Source of the DNA: Azotobacter vinelandii
Lineage (GTDB): Bacteria > Pseudomonadota > Gammaproteobacteria > Pseudomonadales > Pseudomonadaceae
Length of the DNA stretch: 64,000 nucleotides
Assembly: GCF_001571105.1 (NCBI RefSeq)
Contig: NZ_BCTD01000002.1
Direction: 5' to 3' (one strand)
The notes beneath the pieces are model-generated. The model was not told where the DNA came from. It was given only the letters and a program-made list of their open reading frames with translations, and ran no database searches. The position numbers and the translations under genes are program-made. Below, in pieces: positions 1 to 9,253 of this stretch. Position 1 is the stretch's first letter. The number at the start of each line of letters is the position of its first letter.

Positions 1-3000
1 CGCCGTAGGTCTTGGAGGCATCGGAGGCGGTGATGGTCAGCGCCGCCCTGTCGATGCTCAGATCGCCGGCGACGTAGGCGATGGCGTAGTTGGTGGCGCT
101 CAGGCCGCTGGCGGCGATCGCGTAGTCGCCGGCGTTCACCGCGCCCTGCGCCATGCCGCCATAGCCCAGCGTGCCGGAAAGCACCGAAGCGTCTTCGCCG
201 TTGACGAAGCCGCTGTAAGTCACGCCATTGCCGCCGCTGTATGCGAGGCCGTCGTAGGTCTTGTCGGCATCGTTGGCGGTCACGGTCAGCGCCGCCTTGT
301 CGATGCTGACGCTGGCCGTGCCGGCGTAGCCGATGTCGTAGCCCTGCTGGTCGGAATACAGTCCGCCCAGGCCCAGTGTGCCAGCGGCCAGCGTGTAGCT
401 GCCGGCATTGGCGCTGCCGGTGGTGTAGGTCAGCGTGCCGTCGATCGGGCTGGCGTCGGCGGCGCTGCCGTCGGTCAGCGTGGCGGTGTAGCCGCTGCCC
501 AGACTGCCCGTGCTGGTGCCGTCGTAGGTCTTGCTCGCGCTGCCGTCGGCCGTCACCGTCACGGCGGTCAGGAAATGGCGCAGTAGCGGCGTGGTGTCGC
601 CTTCGTAGAGGCGCCAGGTCTTGCCGGTGCCGCCTTCGTCGTCGATGTCCCAGCCGGCGTCGGTGAAGGTGGACAGGGTCTGCAGTTGCGCCAGGGTCTT
701 GGCCGTGCCATAGGCGTTGCCGGTCCACGCACCGTCGCTGCCGTTGTTGATGGCATTGCCGTCGGTATCGGTGGTGGCGTAGAAGCTGGCGGTGATGCTG
801 GAATTGTTCGTCCCGACCAGCCCACCGATGTAGTTGGTGCCCGTCACACTGCCGGTGGCATAGCTGTTGCCGATGCTGGCCGTGCCGCCGTAGGCAAAGT
901 TATCCCCGACCAGCCCGCCCACGTCGTAGTTGCCCGTCACCTTGCCGCTGGCGTAGCTGTCGCTGATGCTGCCGTTGTTGTTGACCCCCGCCAGACCACC
1001 GATGAAGTTGCCGCCGTAGTAGTCGGTGATGCCGTTGACGTCGCCGGTGGCGTAGGAAGCCTCGATGCTGCCGCTGTTGCTGCCCACCAGCCCGCCGACG
1101 ATGTATTCGCCGCTGACATCGCCGGTGGCGTAGCTGTACTGGATGCTGCCCGTGTTGTTGCCGACCAGCCCGCCGAGATACTGGCTGCCGTATTCGCGGC
1201 TGACGCCGACGGCCTGCACGTCGCCGGTGGCGTGGCTGTCGCTGATGCTGCCGGCGTTGTAGCCGACCAGCCCGCCACCGTACCAGCTGGCGCCGCTCAC
1301 GCTCACGTCCACATCGGCATGGCTGCCGCTGATGGTGCCGGCGTTGTAGCCGGCCAGGCTGCCGATGTAGTAATAGCCGCCGCTGACGCTGCCGCCCTCC
1401 AGCCCGACGTTGGCGATGCTGCCACTGCTGCCGACGTAGCCGAACAGACCGATGTAGTTCTCGCTGTCGCTGCGGTTGAGGGTCAGGTCGCTGATGATAT
1501 GCCCGTTACCGTCAAAGGTGCCGGTGAAGGTGGTGCCGATATCGCCGATCGGGTTGAAGCCGGTGCAATTGCCGCTGCCGTCGCAGTTCCAGTCGGCAGT
1601 GCCGCTGGCGTCGATGTCGTTGGCCAGCGCGAAGTGCGCGCCGAGCAGCGAAGTCGAGGCCATGCCCTGAAGCCCATAGACATCGGCGATCAGATAGGGG
1701 GTGCCGCTGGCTCCGGTGCCGCCGGTCGCCCGGATGAAGGTGGCGCTGGTGGTCAGGCGGAAATCGGTGGCGCTGAACGACGGCAGGCTGGTGGCGATCT
1801 GCCGCCAGGTGCCGGAAGTCAGGGCGAAGGTGCCGACGTCGATCGCGTCCGCCGTCGTTGCCGTGCCCGCTGCTGCCACGGTCAGCGAGCCGTCGGCGGC
1901 GGTCAGCGTGTCGCCCAGGGCGATGTCGCCGCTCGACGTGGTGGTCAGGGTCAGGTTCGACGTGTCGCTCCAGGCGACGGCATCGCCGATCGTCAAGTCG
2001 CCGGTGGCGGTGAGATCGATGTCGCCGGACACGCCGAAGGTGCCGCCGCTGGCGAGCGACAGCAGGCCGCTCGATCCCAGGTTAGTGTTCAACCCGTAGT
2101 CGCCGCTGGCGTCGAGGTAGACGCCGTAGCCGGCGACGGTGGTCAGGTTGTCGAGCGAACTGTTCGACAGGAACGACAGGTCGCTGTCGCCGTAGCCGCC
2201 TAAGGTCGCGATGTAGTTCGTGCGCGTGGCCGTCAGCGTGGTGGCGTCGGTGATCAGGTGGGCGCCCGAGCCATAGATCGACAGGTTCTGCACCCCGTTG
2301 GTGCCGATCACGTCGCTGAATGCCGCCCCCTTGGCGCTGCCGTTATCGAGATAGGCGAGCGCCCCGGTGCTCGCCAAGGTATCCGCGTCGGCCAGGACGT
2401 AGTAGTAGCCGTTGGCGCCAGTGCTGGCATAACCGATGGCGCTGCCGTCCGAAATCGCCGTGACCCCGGCGCCGGCCAGGGCGCTGGTGCCCGCATCGGA
2501 ATAGGCAAGGCCCGAAACCGCGATCGGCGTCGTCGGATAGCGCCAGCCGAAATAGGGATAGAGGTTGGCGCCGGTGCCCCAGATCGAGGCGGAGAAACCG
2601 GTGGGCAGGGTGCCCTGCAACTGTGCCGTGGTCCGGGCGATGGCGTTGCCGTTGCCCCCGCCTATTCCCGATGACTGGCCGGTGGTTTCGGTGTTCCAGT
2701 AACTCAGGACGATGGCCCCGGCGGCATTGTTGTTCCAGCCCACCAGCCCGCCCGGGCCGGTGCCGCTGACATAGCCGGCGGCATAGCTGGTGACGATGGT
2801 GCCGTTGTTGTAATTGACCCCCACCAGTCCGCCGACGTTCGAAGCCGAACCGGTGCCGATCACCGCACCAAGGGAATAGGAGTCGGTGATGGCACCCTCG
2901 TTGTGGCCCACCAATCCGCCGATGGGGCCGGCGGCGCCGGTCACCGAGCCGGTGGCGTAAGACTGGCTGATCGTGCCGCCGTCGCCGGAAAAGCCATTGG

Positions 3001-6000
3001 CGCCGACCAGACCGCCGATGTAGCCGTATCCAGCGGTCGTATTGGTCCCTGTCACGTTGCCTGTGGCATAAGACTGGGCGATGGATCCTCCGTTGAGGAG
3101 ATAGCCGACCAGCCCGCCGGCCTGATAACCCGCGCCCGTCACATTGCCGCTGGCGGAGGAACTGCTGATGGCACCTCCATCATTGGCGCCCACCAGGCCA
3201 CCCGCGTTGGCTTCGCCGGAACTGTTCGCCGAGACCGTGGCGCTCGCGGAGGCATTGGTCACTGAGCCGTCCTGCATGTAACCGATCAGGGTGCCGACAT
3301 CATCATTGCCGGTGACGCTGCCGCCTGCCAGGCCCACATTGCTGATCGTGGCCCCACTGGTATAGCCGAGCAGACCCACGTAATCGGTGGCGCCGCGATC
3401 GATGGTCAGGCCGGCGATGGTATGGCTTTGCCCATTGAAGGTGCCGGTAAAGGGGGTGGAATTGTCGCCGATGGGGAAAAAGCCGCCGGCCCCCCAGATT
3501 TCGCCGCTGTTGCTGGCGGTGGCGGCCAGGGACAGGTTGGTGCCCAGCCGGTAGCTGCCCGACGGGGCCAGCGACATCAATTGCAGCGCATGGGGCGTAT
3601 GGATGACGGTGGAATATTCGTTGCGCAGCATCGGCCGGGTCTGGCCCGCGATCATCACCCAGGTATTGGTGAAGTCGAAGCCGGCATAGGTGGCTTGGGT
3701 AAAGGCGTTGCTGTTGGCGATGCCGGTGCCGGTGGGGCTGGTGCCCTGGCCGGTGGTGGTCATATCCCAATAGGCATTGGTGGTGGCGAAGGTGGTGCCG
3801 CCATTCGCGACGCCGATCAACCCACCGGCATTGCTGCCGGTGATTGCGCCGCTGGCGTACATATTGCTCAGGGTCGTGGTGGCACCGCTGGCCCGCCCGA
3901 TCAACCCGCCGGCCTGGTCGTCGGCGCTGACCGCCCCGACGGAATAGGAGTCGGATATGCTCACCCCGTAATAGCCATAGCCGGCCAATCCCCCGGCGGC
4001 ATTGACGGTGGCTGTCACGCTGGCCGTGGATGATGAATCGGTCAGGGATGAATCGCCGAACCATCCGGCGATGCCGCCGACTTCCTGATACCCGGTCACC
4101 GTGCCGGTGATATGGATATTGGTCAGCGTGGTGCCATAGGCATCGCCGATCAGCGCCCCGGTGCGTGCCATGCCGACGATGGCGGCGTTGGATAGCGTCA
4201 GGTCGCGGATGGTGGTGCCGCTGGTGGCGCCGAACAATCCGGTCGCGTTGCTGCTGCGATTGATGGTCAGCCCGTCGATGGCATGGCCCAGACCGGCCAG
4301 GGTACCGCCGAATTCACTCCCGCCAATGGTGCCGATGGGGGCAAAGCCGGCGCCGCCGTTCCACGCGCTGGTGGCGCTGGCGTCGATATCCTCGGCCAAG
4401 GCGTAATAACCGCTCAGGCTCATGGCCTGCAGGGCGGTGACATCATGGATCAGCGTATAGCTGGCAAGCGAACCGGTCTCGCCGATGGACAGCGTGGCGG
4501 CGTCCCCCGACAGGGTGATCCGCGCGCCATCGTTGAGGCCGTAGCCTTGCCCGGAACCGTAGGAGAGGACCAGGCCGGCGCTGTCGCCGGTGGCGGTGAT
4601 GTCTGCGTCGACGTCGATGTTGCCCGCCGCTTGCAGCGTCAGGACGGTATCTGCGCTCCATTCCACTGCCGAGGCCACGGTGATGTCGCCGGCCTGGGTG
4701 CCGCCCGTGCCGGTGGAGACGGTGACGTTGGCGGTGGACAGCGCGGTTTCCAGGGTGGAGGCGTCGAGCACGCTGTCGTCGCCGCTGGCGGTGAAGCTGC
4801 TGACATTGCTGTCGCCGGTGTCGCTGATGGTCAGGTCGTACGGGTCCAGCAGCAGGTCGCCGGTCCGGCCCTGTTCGGCGGTCAGGTCGACCTTGCCCTC
4901 GAAGGCCAGCACCGCCTTGCCGGAGACTTCCGCCTTGCCGCCGTCGCCGCCCCGCTTGCCGCCTTTCGCGCTGATGCTGCCGGCGTAGGTGGTCTTCTCG
5001 TCCGACCAGACCACGACCTTGCCGCCGTCGCCTTGTTCGGTGGCGTCGGCCTTGAGGGTGGTTTTCGCGTCCACCGTGGTGGTCTTGGCGTGGGCCAGGG
5101 TGCCGGAACCCTGCCAGTCGCCGCCGACCTTGATGGTGCCGCCGCCGGTCGTGCCGCTGGCGTCCAGGGTGGCTCCGGTCAGGGCGATGCGCCGGCCGGT
5201 GACCTCGATGCTGCCGCCGTTACCCTCTCCCCCGGCCCCTCTCCCATGCATGGGAGAGGGGAGGTTGCCCGTGCTGCCGGTGAGGCCCGCGATCCGGCTC
5301 TCCTCTTGTGGGTGTGGAGCGGTAATGCCGAGGGCGTCCGCGGCTTGGCTCCCCTCGCCCGCTTGCGGGAGAGGGGCCGGGGGAGAGGACAGCGTGGCGC
5401 TGGCGTCGAGCGTGCCAGCGACCTGCACGGTGCCTTCGTCGCCGCCGTCGAGGACGATCCGGCCGTTCATCTCGCCGAGGGTTTGCGCTTCGACGATGCC
5501 GTCGTTGTTGACCACGGTCTTCAGCAGGGCGTCGCTGGCCCGGGCGGTCATGATGACCTGGCCGCCGTCGGCCTTGATGAACTGGTGGTTTTCCGCCAGG
5601 GCGTCGGCGGTGGCTTCGTCGACCTGCACGCTGAGCAGGCCGTCGCCGACGAAGTCCAGCGTCACCGCGTTGCCGGCGGCCAGGGCCACCGTGCCCCGGT
5701 TGGCGACTATGGTGCCCCGGTTGCTGACGGTGCCGCCGAGCAGGGCCACGGCGGCGCCGTCGGCGGCGGTGATGTTGCCCCGGTTGGTGACGGCGGCGTT
5801 GCTGCCGTCGCCTTTGAAGCGGTAGTTGCCCTTCTCGAAGTCCTCGTTGGCGATGTCCAGGGTGGAGGCGACCAGTCCGCCGACTTCTACCTGGGCGTCC
5901 TTGCCGAACAGCACGCCGTTGGGGTTGACGATGAAGACCCGGCCGTTGGCTTGCAGGGTGCCCATGATCTTCGAGGCGTCGAAGCCGGTGACGCGGTTCA

Positions 6001-6322
6001 GCGCGATGGAGCTGCTGCTCGGCTGGTCGAAGGTCACCTTGTTGTCGGTGCCGATGTCGAAGGATTGCCAGTCGATGGCGACTTTGGCGGTGGACTGGGA
6101 GACGGTCATCTCCTTGCCGGTGGTGGCGATGCCGGCGGCGCCGGAGACGACGTCGCCGCCGCTGGGCAGGTCGGCGGCGAAAGCGCAGGCGGGGGCGAGG
6201 GCGACGACGCTGGCCAGGGCGCGGCAGGCGCCGCCGGGCCTGCCGCGCTGGCGGGCGTGTTCGCTGGCGACTGTCCAGCCGCCCAGCGAACGGTTCCAGA
6301 CGATGTTGAAGATCCGGTTCAT
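1..6322 (-). CDS. Two-partner-secretion (TpsA-type) filamentous adhesin, 3' part outside window
   Basis: The reading frame is open from the ATG at 6322 to the window edge (about 2107 residues, no stop seen). The start is supported by GGGAGG five bases upstream. The N-terminus (MNRIFNIVWNRSLGGW) is an extended signal peptide region of TpsA/autotransporter type, with likely cleavage near AFA-AD at residue 49. Residues about 50-320 form the haemagglutination-activity/TPS secretion domain, including NRVTG and the IVNPNGVLFG motif. From about 640 to 1850 there are three blocks of GLUG-type repeats (GGLVG..., SYATG.V.G). From about 1900 onward there are YDG/MBG-like repeats with the KTYDG motif. 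The family is exported through an outer-membrane TpsB partner and acts at the cell surface. No TpsB gene is visible in the window. A palindromic element encodes residues about 312-366 in frame. Family call is firm; ligand unknown. Confidence 0.9.
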   Translation of the reverse strand, partial: MNRIFNIVWNRSLGGWTVASEHARQRGRPGGACRALASVVALAPACAFAADLPSGGDVVSGAAGIATTGKEMTVSQSTAKVAIDWQSFDIGTDNKVTFDQPSSSSIALNRVTGFDASKIMGTLQANGRVFIVNPNGVLFGKDAQVEVGGLVASTLDIANEDFEKGNYRFKGDGSNAAVTNRGNITAADGAAVALLGGTVSNRGTIVANRGTVALAAGNAVTLDFVGDGLLSVQVDEATADALAENHQFIKADGGQVIMTARASDALLKTVVNNDGIVEAQTLGEMNGRIVLDGGDEGTVQVAGTLDASATLSSPPAPLPQAGEGSQAADALGITAPHPQEESRIAGLTGSTGNLPSPMHGRGAGGEGNGGSIEVTGRRIALTGATLDASGTTGGGTIKVGGDWQGSGTLAHAKTTTVDAKTTLKADATEQGDGGKVVVWSDEKTTYAGSISAKGGKRGGDGGKAEVSGKAVLAFEGKVDLTAEQGRTGDLLLDPYDLTISDTGDSNVSSFTASGDDSVLDASTLETALSTANVTVSTGTGGTQAGDITVASAVEWSADTVLTLQAAGNIDVDADITATGDSAGLVLSYGSGQGYGLNDGARITLSGDAATLSIGETGSLASYTLIHDVTALQAMSLSGYYALAEDIDASATSAWNGGAGFAPIGTIGGSEFGGTLAGLGHAIDGLTINRSSNATGLFGATSGTTIRDLTLSNAAIVGMARTGALIGDAYGTTLTNIHITGTVTGYQEVGGIAGWFGDSSLTDSSSTASVTATVNAAGGLAGYGYYGVSISDSYSVGAVSADDQAGGLIGRASGATTTLSNMYASGAITGSNAGGLIGVANGGTTFATTNAYWDMTTTGQGTSPTGTGIANSNAFTQATYAGFDFTNTWVMIAGQTRPMLRNEYSTVIHTPHALQLMSLAPSGSYRLGTNLSLAATASNSGEIWGAGGFFPIGDNSTPFTGTFNGQSHTIAGLTIDRGATDYVGLLGYTSGATISNVGLAGGSVTGNDDVGTLIGYMQDGSVTNASASATVSANSSGEANAGGLVGANDGGAISSSSASGNVTGAGYQAGGLVGYLLNGGSIAQSYATGNVTGTNTTAGYGYIGGLVGANGFSGDGGTISQSYATGSVTGAAGPIGGLVGHNEGAITDSYSLGAVIGTGSASNVGGLVGVNYNNGTIVTSYAAGYVSGTGPGGLVGWNNNAAGAIVLSYWNTETTGQSSGIGGGNGNAIARTTAQLQGTLPTGFSASIWGTGANLYPYFGWRYPTTPIAVSGLAYSDAGTSALAGAGVTAISDGSAIGYASTGANGYYYVLADADTLASTGALAYLDNGSAKGAAFSDVIGTNGVQNLSIYGSGAHLITDATTLTATRTNYIATLGGYGDSDLSFLSNSSLDNLTTVAGYGVYLDASGDYGLNTNLGSSGLLSLASGGTFGVSGDIDLTATGDLTIGDAVAWSDTSNLTLTTTSSGDIALGDTLTAADGSLTVAAAGTATTADAIDVGTFALTSGTWRQIATSLPSFSATDFRLTTSATFIRATGGTGASGTPYLIADVYGLQGMASTSLLGAHFALANDIDASGTADWNCDGSGNCTGFNPIGDIGTTFTGTFDGNGHIISDLTLNRSDSENYIGLFGYVGSSGSIANVGLEGGSVSGGYYYIGSLAGYNAGTISGSHADVDVSVSGASWYGGGLVGYNAGSISDSHATGDVQAVGVSREYGSQYLGGLVGNNTGSIQYSYATGDVSGEYIVGGLVGSNSGSIEASYATGDVNGITDYYGGNFIGGLAGVNNNGSISDSYASGKVTGNYDVGGLVGDNFAYGGTASIGNSYATGSVTGTNYIGGLVGTNNSSITASFYATTDTDGNAINNGSDGAWTGNAYGTAKTLAQLQTLSTFTDAGWDIDDEGGTGKTWRLYEGDTTPLLRHFLTAVTVTADGSASKTYDGTSTGSLGSGYTATLTDGSAADASPIDGTLTYTTGSANAGSYTLAAGTLGLGGLYSDQQGYDIGYAGTASVSIDKAALTVTANDADKTYDGLAYSGGNGVTYSGFVNGEDASVLSGTLGYGGMAQGAVNAGDYAIAASGLSATNYAIAYVAGDLSIDRAALTITASDASKTYG
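5225..5387. repeat. Paired palindromic element with 21-bp inverted ends, inside the adhesin gene
   Basis: A 163-bp segment is bounded by a perfect 21-bp inverted repeat (5225-5245 and 5367-5387). Each end carries its own hairpin: 5236-5261 is a perfect 26-bp palindrome centred on ATGCAT, and 5351-5376 is a near-perfect one with a single mismatch. It lies within the TPS-domain coding frame without breaking it, and adds a proline/glycine-rich stretch between DASATLSS and GGSIEVTG. The C-rich, G-rich type resembles hairpins dispersed between genes in this window, for example at 40663-40709. Confidence 0.8.
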
Positions 6323-6449
6323 GTTCCCTCCCGACTGCCCGAAGCAATTGAGCCGGGTAGCCTAGGAGGTGGGCGCGGATACCTTCTTGATAGAGATTGC
6401 TGTCTTTTCGCCATCATTGCGGGCGCGTCGCGCCTTCCCGCGTCCTGGC

Positions 6450-7427
6450 TCAGTTTTTCAGAGCGATGGTCACGTCCAGCCATTGCTCTCCGCCGCCGTT
6501 CAGCCAGGGTGGCTGCCGGTAGCGCTCCAGGGTGCCCGTCCCGCCGGCGCCGAAGCATTCGCCGGAGCGTGGCCCCCACACCGAGCCGATGGTGCGATAG
6601 ACCGGAAAGATGTGGCTGTAGGGTGCGCGATGCTCCAGGCAGGCGAAGCGCGCGGCGGGCAGGATCAGGCGCGAGAGAGCGGGGTGCTCGCGGTCGAAGC
6701 CGGCGTCGACGATGGCGCAATCGTAGCGCACCAGGTCGTTGGGGGTGATTTCCGGGTTGTCCTGAACGATGCCGACGGCCTGGGCATCGGCCAGGGGAAA
6801 GCCGGCCTGGTCGAGGCATTCGGCGAAGCGCCGCCAGTTGTCCTCGACCAGCGCATAGCTGCCATGGAAGCGCATGGCCAGCACCGGCTGCGACGGGAAG
6901 GATTCCACCCGCACTTGGGCTACGCGTGGTTCGTCTTCCGGGGCCAATGGGGTGGAGGCCCGGCGGGCGAACTGGCGGTATTGCGTGGGTACCAGGCCGA
7001 ACTGGCGGTGGAAGGCGCGGATGAAGGCTTCATGACTGGCATAACCCGTCGACAGGGCGATCGACAGCACCGACTCCTGGGAGATGATGAGAAAGATCGC
7101 CGCGCGGTCCAGCCGCGTGCGCCGCAGGTACTCGCCGGGGCTCTCGCCCATCGCCTCCTGGAAGCGGCGCTGGAAACGCGAGGCGCTGAGATTGGCGTGG
7201 GCGGCGATCCGCTCCAGGGGGAACGGCTCTTCCGTGGTCGATTCGATCAGGCGGATGGCCTTGACGATACGCGTGTCTTCCAGCAAGCGGGGTGGCAGGC
7301 CGTTGCGCAGGCGGGGAGCGAGCGGGCCGGCCGGCGGTTTGTCGAACAGCAGCGCCAGCTCCTGCTCGATCAGATGGGATTCCGTCTGTGCGTCGGGCTG
7401 GCCGGTGACGGGGTCCGCGGGAAGCAT
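6450..7427 (-). CDS. AraC-family regulator with C-terminal GyrI-like ligand domain
   Basis: This is a 325-residue protein. The start at 7427 is chosen because AAGGAA precedes it at good spacing; the frame continues further upstream without a better signal. Residues about 50-150 hold the two helix-turn-helix motifs of AraC/XylS regulators (LERIAAHANLSASRFQRRFQ, then SIALSTGYASHEAFIRAFHR). Residues about 160-325 match the GyrI/AraC effector-binding fold (ESFPSQPVLAMRFHGSY ... YDCAIVDAGF). This order is that of Rob/SoxS-like regulators that bind small molecules. The gene ends 127 bp upstream of the adhesin start on the same strand, so regulation of the adhesin or co-transcription is possible but not shown. 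Effector unknown. Confidence 0.85.
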   Translation of the reverse strand: MLPADPVTGQPDAQTESHLIEQELALLFDKPPAGPLAPRLRNGLPPRLLEDTRIVKAIRLIESTTEEPFPLERIAAHANLSASRFQRRFQEAMGESPGEYLRRTRLDRAAIFLIISQESVLSIALSTGYASHEAFIRAFHRQFGLVPTQYRQFARRASTPLAPEDEPRVAQVRVESFPSQPVLAMRFHGSYALVEDNWRRFAECLDQAGFPLADAQAVGIVQDNPEITPNDLVRYDCAIVDAGFDREHPALSRLILPAARFACLEHRAPYSHIFPVYRTIGSVWGPRSGECFGAGGTGTLERYRQPPWLNGGGEQWLDVTIALKN

Positions 7428-7727
7428 GGGCGATTCCTTTTCGGCAACGCATGGGGTCGACCGGCGATCGCCGGGCCATGCCCTCGGCCCGGCGGCGGTT
7501 CGTGGCAAGGAGCTGGCCGACGGAAAATAAGGAACTTTTTCGAAAAACTCAAAACACTGCCCGGTCGGCCGGCAACCAGGAAAAGGCGCGCCGGACGATT
7601 TCGCCGACGAGCGGTTCGCTGTCGGGTCCTGGTGGTGTGTCCAGCGGCGCGAGCCTGCCGGTTTTCGAGGCGGAGCATGTTCCGAAGGTCATGGAACGTG
7701 CAGCATTCATGACGTTCTGTCGAAGAT

Positions 7728-7906
7728 TTGCAACGTTCGTCGGTGACAATGTAAAGAGCCGCCTTGCAGGGCAATTTCCGATTGCCGCCCGTGGCGTGTG
7801 GCCCTAAAGTTCGCGGCCGAACGTCCATGCTGGAAACGATCCATCCGGCTCAAGTACTGACGACGAGACAGCAAGGTCAACCCGCCTTTCCGGTTGGCCT
7901 TTTTGC
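7728..7906 (+). promoter_or_regulatory. Leader or small-RNA candidate upstream of speC with intrinsic terminator
   Basis: The 585 bp between the AraC start and speC contain no convincing gene. A possible sigma-70 promoter has TTGCAA at 7728-7733 and TGTAAA at 7750-7755 (16-bp spacer). It is followed by a small hairpin at 7770-7786 (GGCAAT/ATTGCC, 5-nt loop). A 10-bp stem follows (7873-7882 with 7892-7901, one G-U pair) running into five T residues. The RNA would be about 140 nt and would end about 110 bases before the speC ATG. It could be an attenuator of speC or an independent small RNA. This is prediction from sequence only. Confidence 0.4.
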
Positions 7907-8012
7907 TTTCGGCGACAAGCCTTGGGAAGTAGGCGAACCAAAGTGGGGAAACTGATCAGGCGTTCGAACCCCTTTTTGACCCTTTCCGCGTTTTGCCATT
8001 TGGAGTCCGTGC

Positions 8013-9176
8013 ATGTCGATCAAGATCGAAGACTACTACCCACCCGCCACTTTCCAGCGCATGAAGGCCTTCGCCGACAAGCAGGAAACGCCCTTCGTCG
8101 TCATCGATACCGAGATCATCGCCAACGCCTACGAGGAACTGGGCGACTGTTTCCCCTTCGCCCGCATCTACTACGCGGTGAAGGCCAACCCGGCGGTGGA
8201 GATCATTCGCCTGCTGCGCGACAAGGGCTCGAACTTCGACATCGCCTCGCGCTACGAGCTGGACAAGGTGATGGCCGAAGGCGTCGGTCCCGAGCGCGTC
8301 AGCTACGGCAACACCATCAAGAAGGCCAAGGACATCCGCTACTTCTACGAGAAGGGCGTGCGCCTGTTCGCCACCGATTCCGAGGCCGACCTGCGCAACA
8401 TCGCCAAGGCCGCGCCGGGCTCCAAGGTCTACGTGCGCATCCTCACCGAGGGCACCGCGTCGGCCGACTGGCCGCTGTCGCGCAAGTTCGGCTGCCAGCC
8501 GGACATGGCCCTGGACCTGATGATCCTCGCCCGCCAGTTGGGTCTGGTGCCTTACGGCCTGTCCTTCCACGTGGGCAGCCAGCAGCGCGACATCGACGTC
8601 TGGGACGCGGTGATCGCCAAGGTCAAGGTGATCTTCGAGCGCCTCAAGCAGGAAGACGGCATCGAGCTGAAGATGATCAACATGGGCGGCGGTTTCCCGG
8701 CCAACTACATCACCAAGACCAACAGCCTGCAGACCTATGCCGAGGAAATCATCCGCTTCCTCAAGGAAGACTTCGGCGAGGAACTGCCGGAGATCATCCT
8801 CGAGCCGGGCCGCTCGCTGATCGCCAACGCCGGCATCCTGGTCAGCGAAGTGGTGCTGGTCTCGCGCAAGTCGCGCACCGCCGTGGAGCGCTGGGTGTAC
8901 ACCGACGTGGGCAAGTTCTCCGGTCTGATCGAGACCATGGACGAGGCCATCAAGTACCCGATCTGGACCGAGAAGAAGGGCGAGATGGAAGAGGTGGTGA
9001 TCGCCGGGCCGACCTGCGACAGCGCCGACATCATGTACGAGAACTACAAGTACGGCCTGCCGCTCAACCTGGCCAGCGGCGACCGCCTGTACTGGCTGTC
9101 CACCGGCGCCTATACCACCAGTTACAGCGCCGTGGAGTTCAACGGCTTCCCGCCGCTGAAGTCCTATTATCTATAA
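8013..9176 (+). CDS. speC: Ornithine (lysine/ornithine) decarboxylase, PLP type III
   Basis: This 387-residue protein is the length expected of the short, eukaryote-like ornithine decarboxylase of pseudomonads. It catalyses ornithine to putrescine, the entry to polyamines, in the cytoplasm. The PLP lysine lies in YYAVKANP (residues about 66-73). The HVGSQQ motif and the phosphate-binding GGGFP motif (about 228-232) follow. EPGRSLIA and the C-terminal GPTCDSAD (catalytic Cys of the adjacent subunit) are intact. ATG at 8013 has GGAG at eight-base spacing. It stands alone, with a terminator immediately downstream. Orthology to PA4519 of P. aeruginosa is from memory of that genome; a lysine-preferring variant cannot be excluded by eye. 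Confidence 0.95.
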   Translation: MSIKIEDYYPPATFQRMKAFADKQETPFVVIDTEIIANAYEELGDCFPFARIYYAVKANPAVEIIRLLRDKGSNFDIASRYELDKVMAEGVGPERVSYGNTIKKAKDIRYFYEKGVRLFATDSEADLRNIAKAAPGSKVYVRILTEGTASADWPLSRKFGCQPDMALDLMILARQLGLVPYGLSFHVGSQQRDIDVWDAVIAKVKVIFERLKQEDGIELKMINMGGGFPANYITKTNSLQTYAEEIIRFLKEDFGEELPEIILEPGRSLIANAGILVSEVVLVSRKSRTAVERWVYTDVGKFSGLIETMDEAIKYPIWTEKKGEMEEVVIAGPTCDSADIMYENYKYGLPLNLASGDRLYWLSTGAYTTSYSAVEFNGFPPLKSYYL

Positions 9177-9210
9177 GCCTATAAGCCTATAAGCCTATAA
9201 GCCTATAAGC
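9171..9210 (+). repeat. Five tandem copies of an 8-bp unit (CTATAAGC) at the speC stop
   Basis: The unit CTATAAGC is repeated five times without mismatch. The first copy supplies the last leucine codon and the TAA stop of speC, so changes in copy number would not alter the protein. The array lies between the stop and the terminator hairpin. Confidence 0.95.
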
Positions 9211-9225
9211 TCTGCCCGCCAGTGA

Positions 9226-9252
9226 AAAACGCCGCGTCCGTCGCGGCGTTTT
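9226..9252 (+). terminator. Bidirectional intrinsic terminator after speC
   Basis: Perfect 11-bp stem (AAAACGCCGCG, 5-nt loop, CGCGGCGTTTT) with an A run on one side and a T run on the other. It ends the speC transcript. Confidence 0.9.
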
Positions 9253-9253
9253 C

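Noticed and set aside
5225..5387. Frameshift or pseudogene in the adhesin at the palindromic element
   Set aside because: Translation stays in frame with correct TPS-domain sequence on both sides.
686..6748. Long open frames on the plus strand opposite the adhesin
   Set aside because: They are rich in Ala/Gly/Val with no family motif and are explained by GC-rich third positions of the adhesin gene on the other strand.
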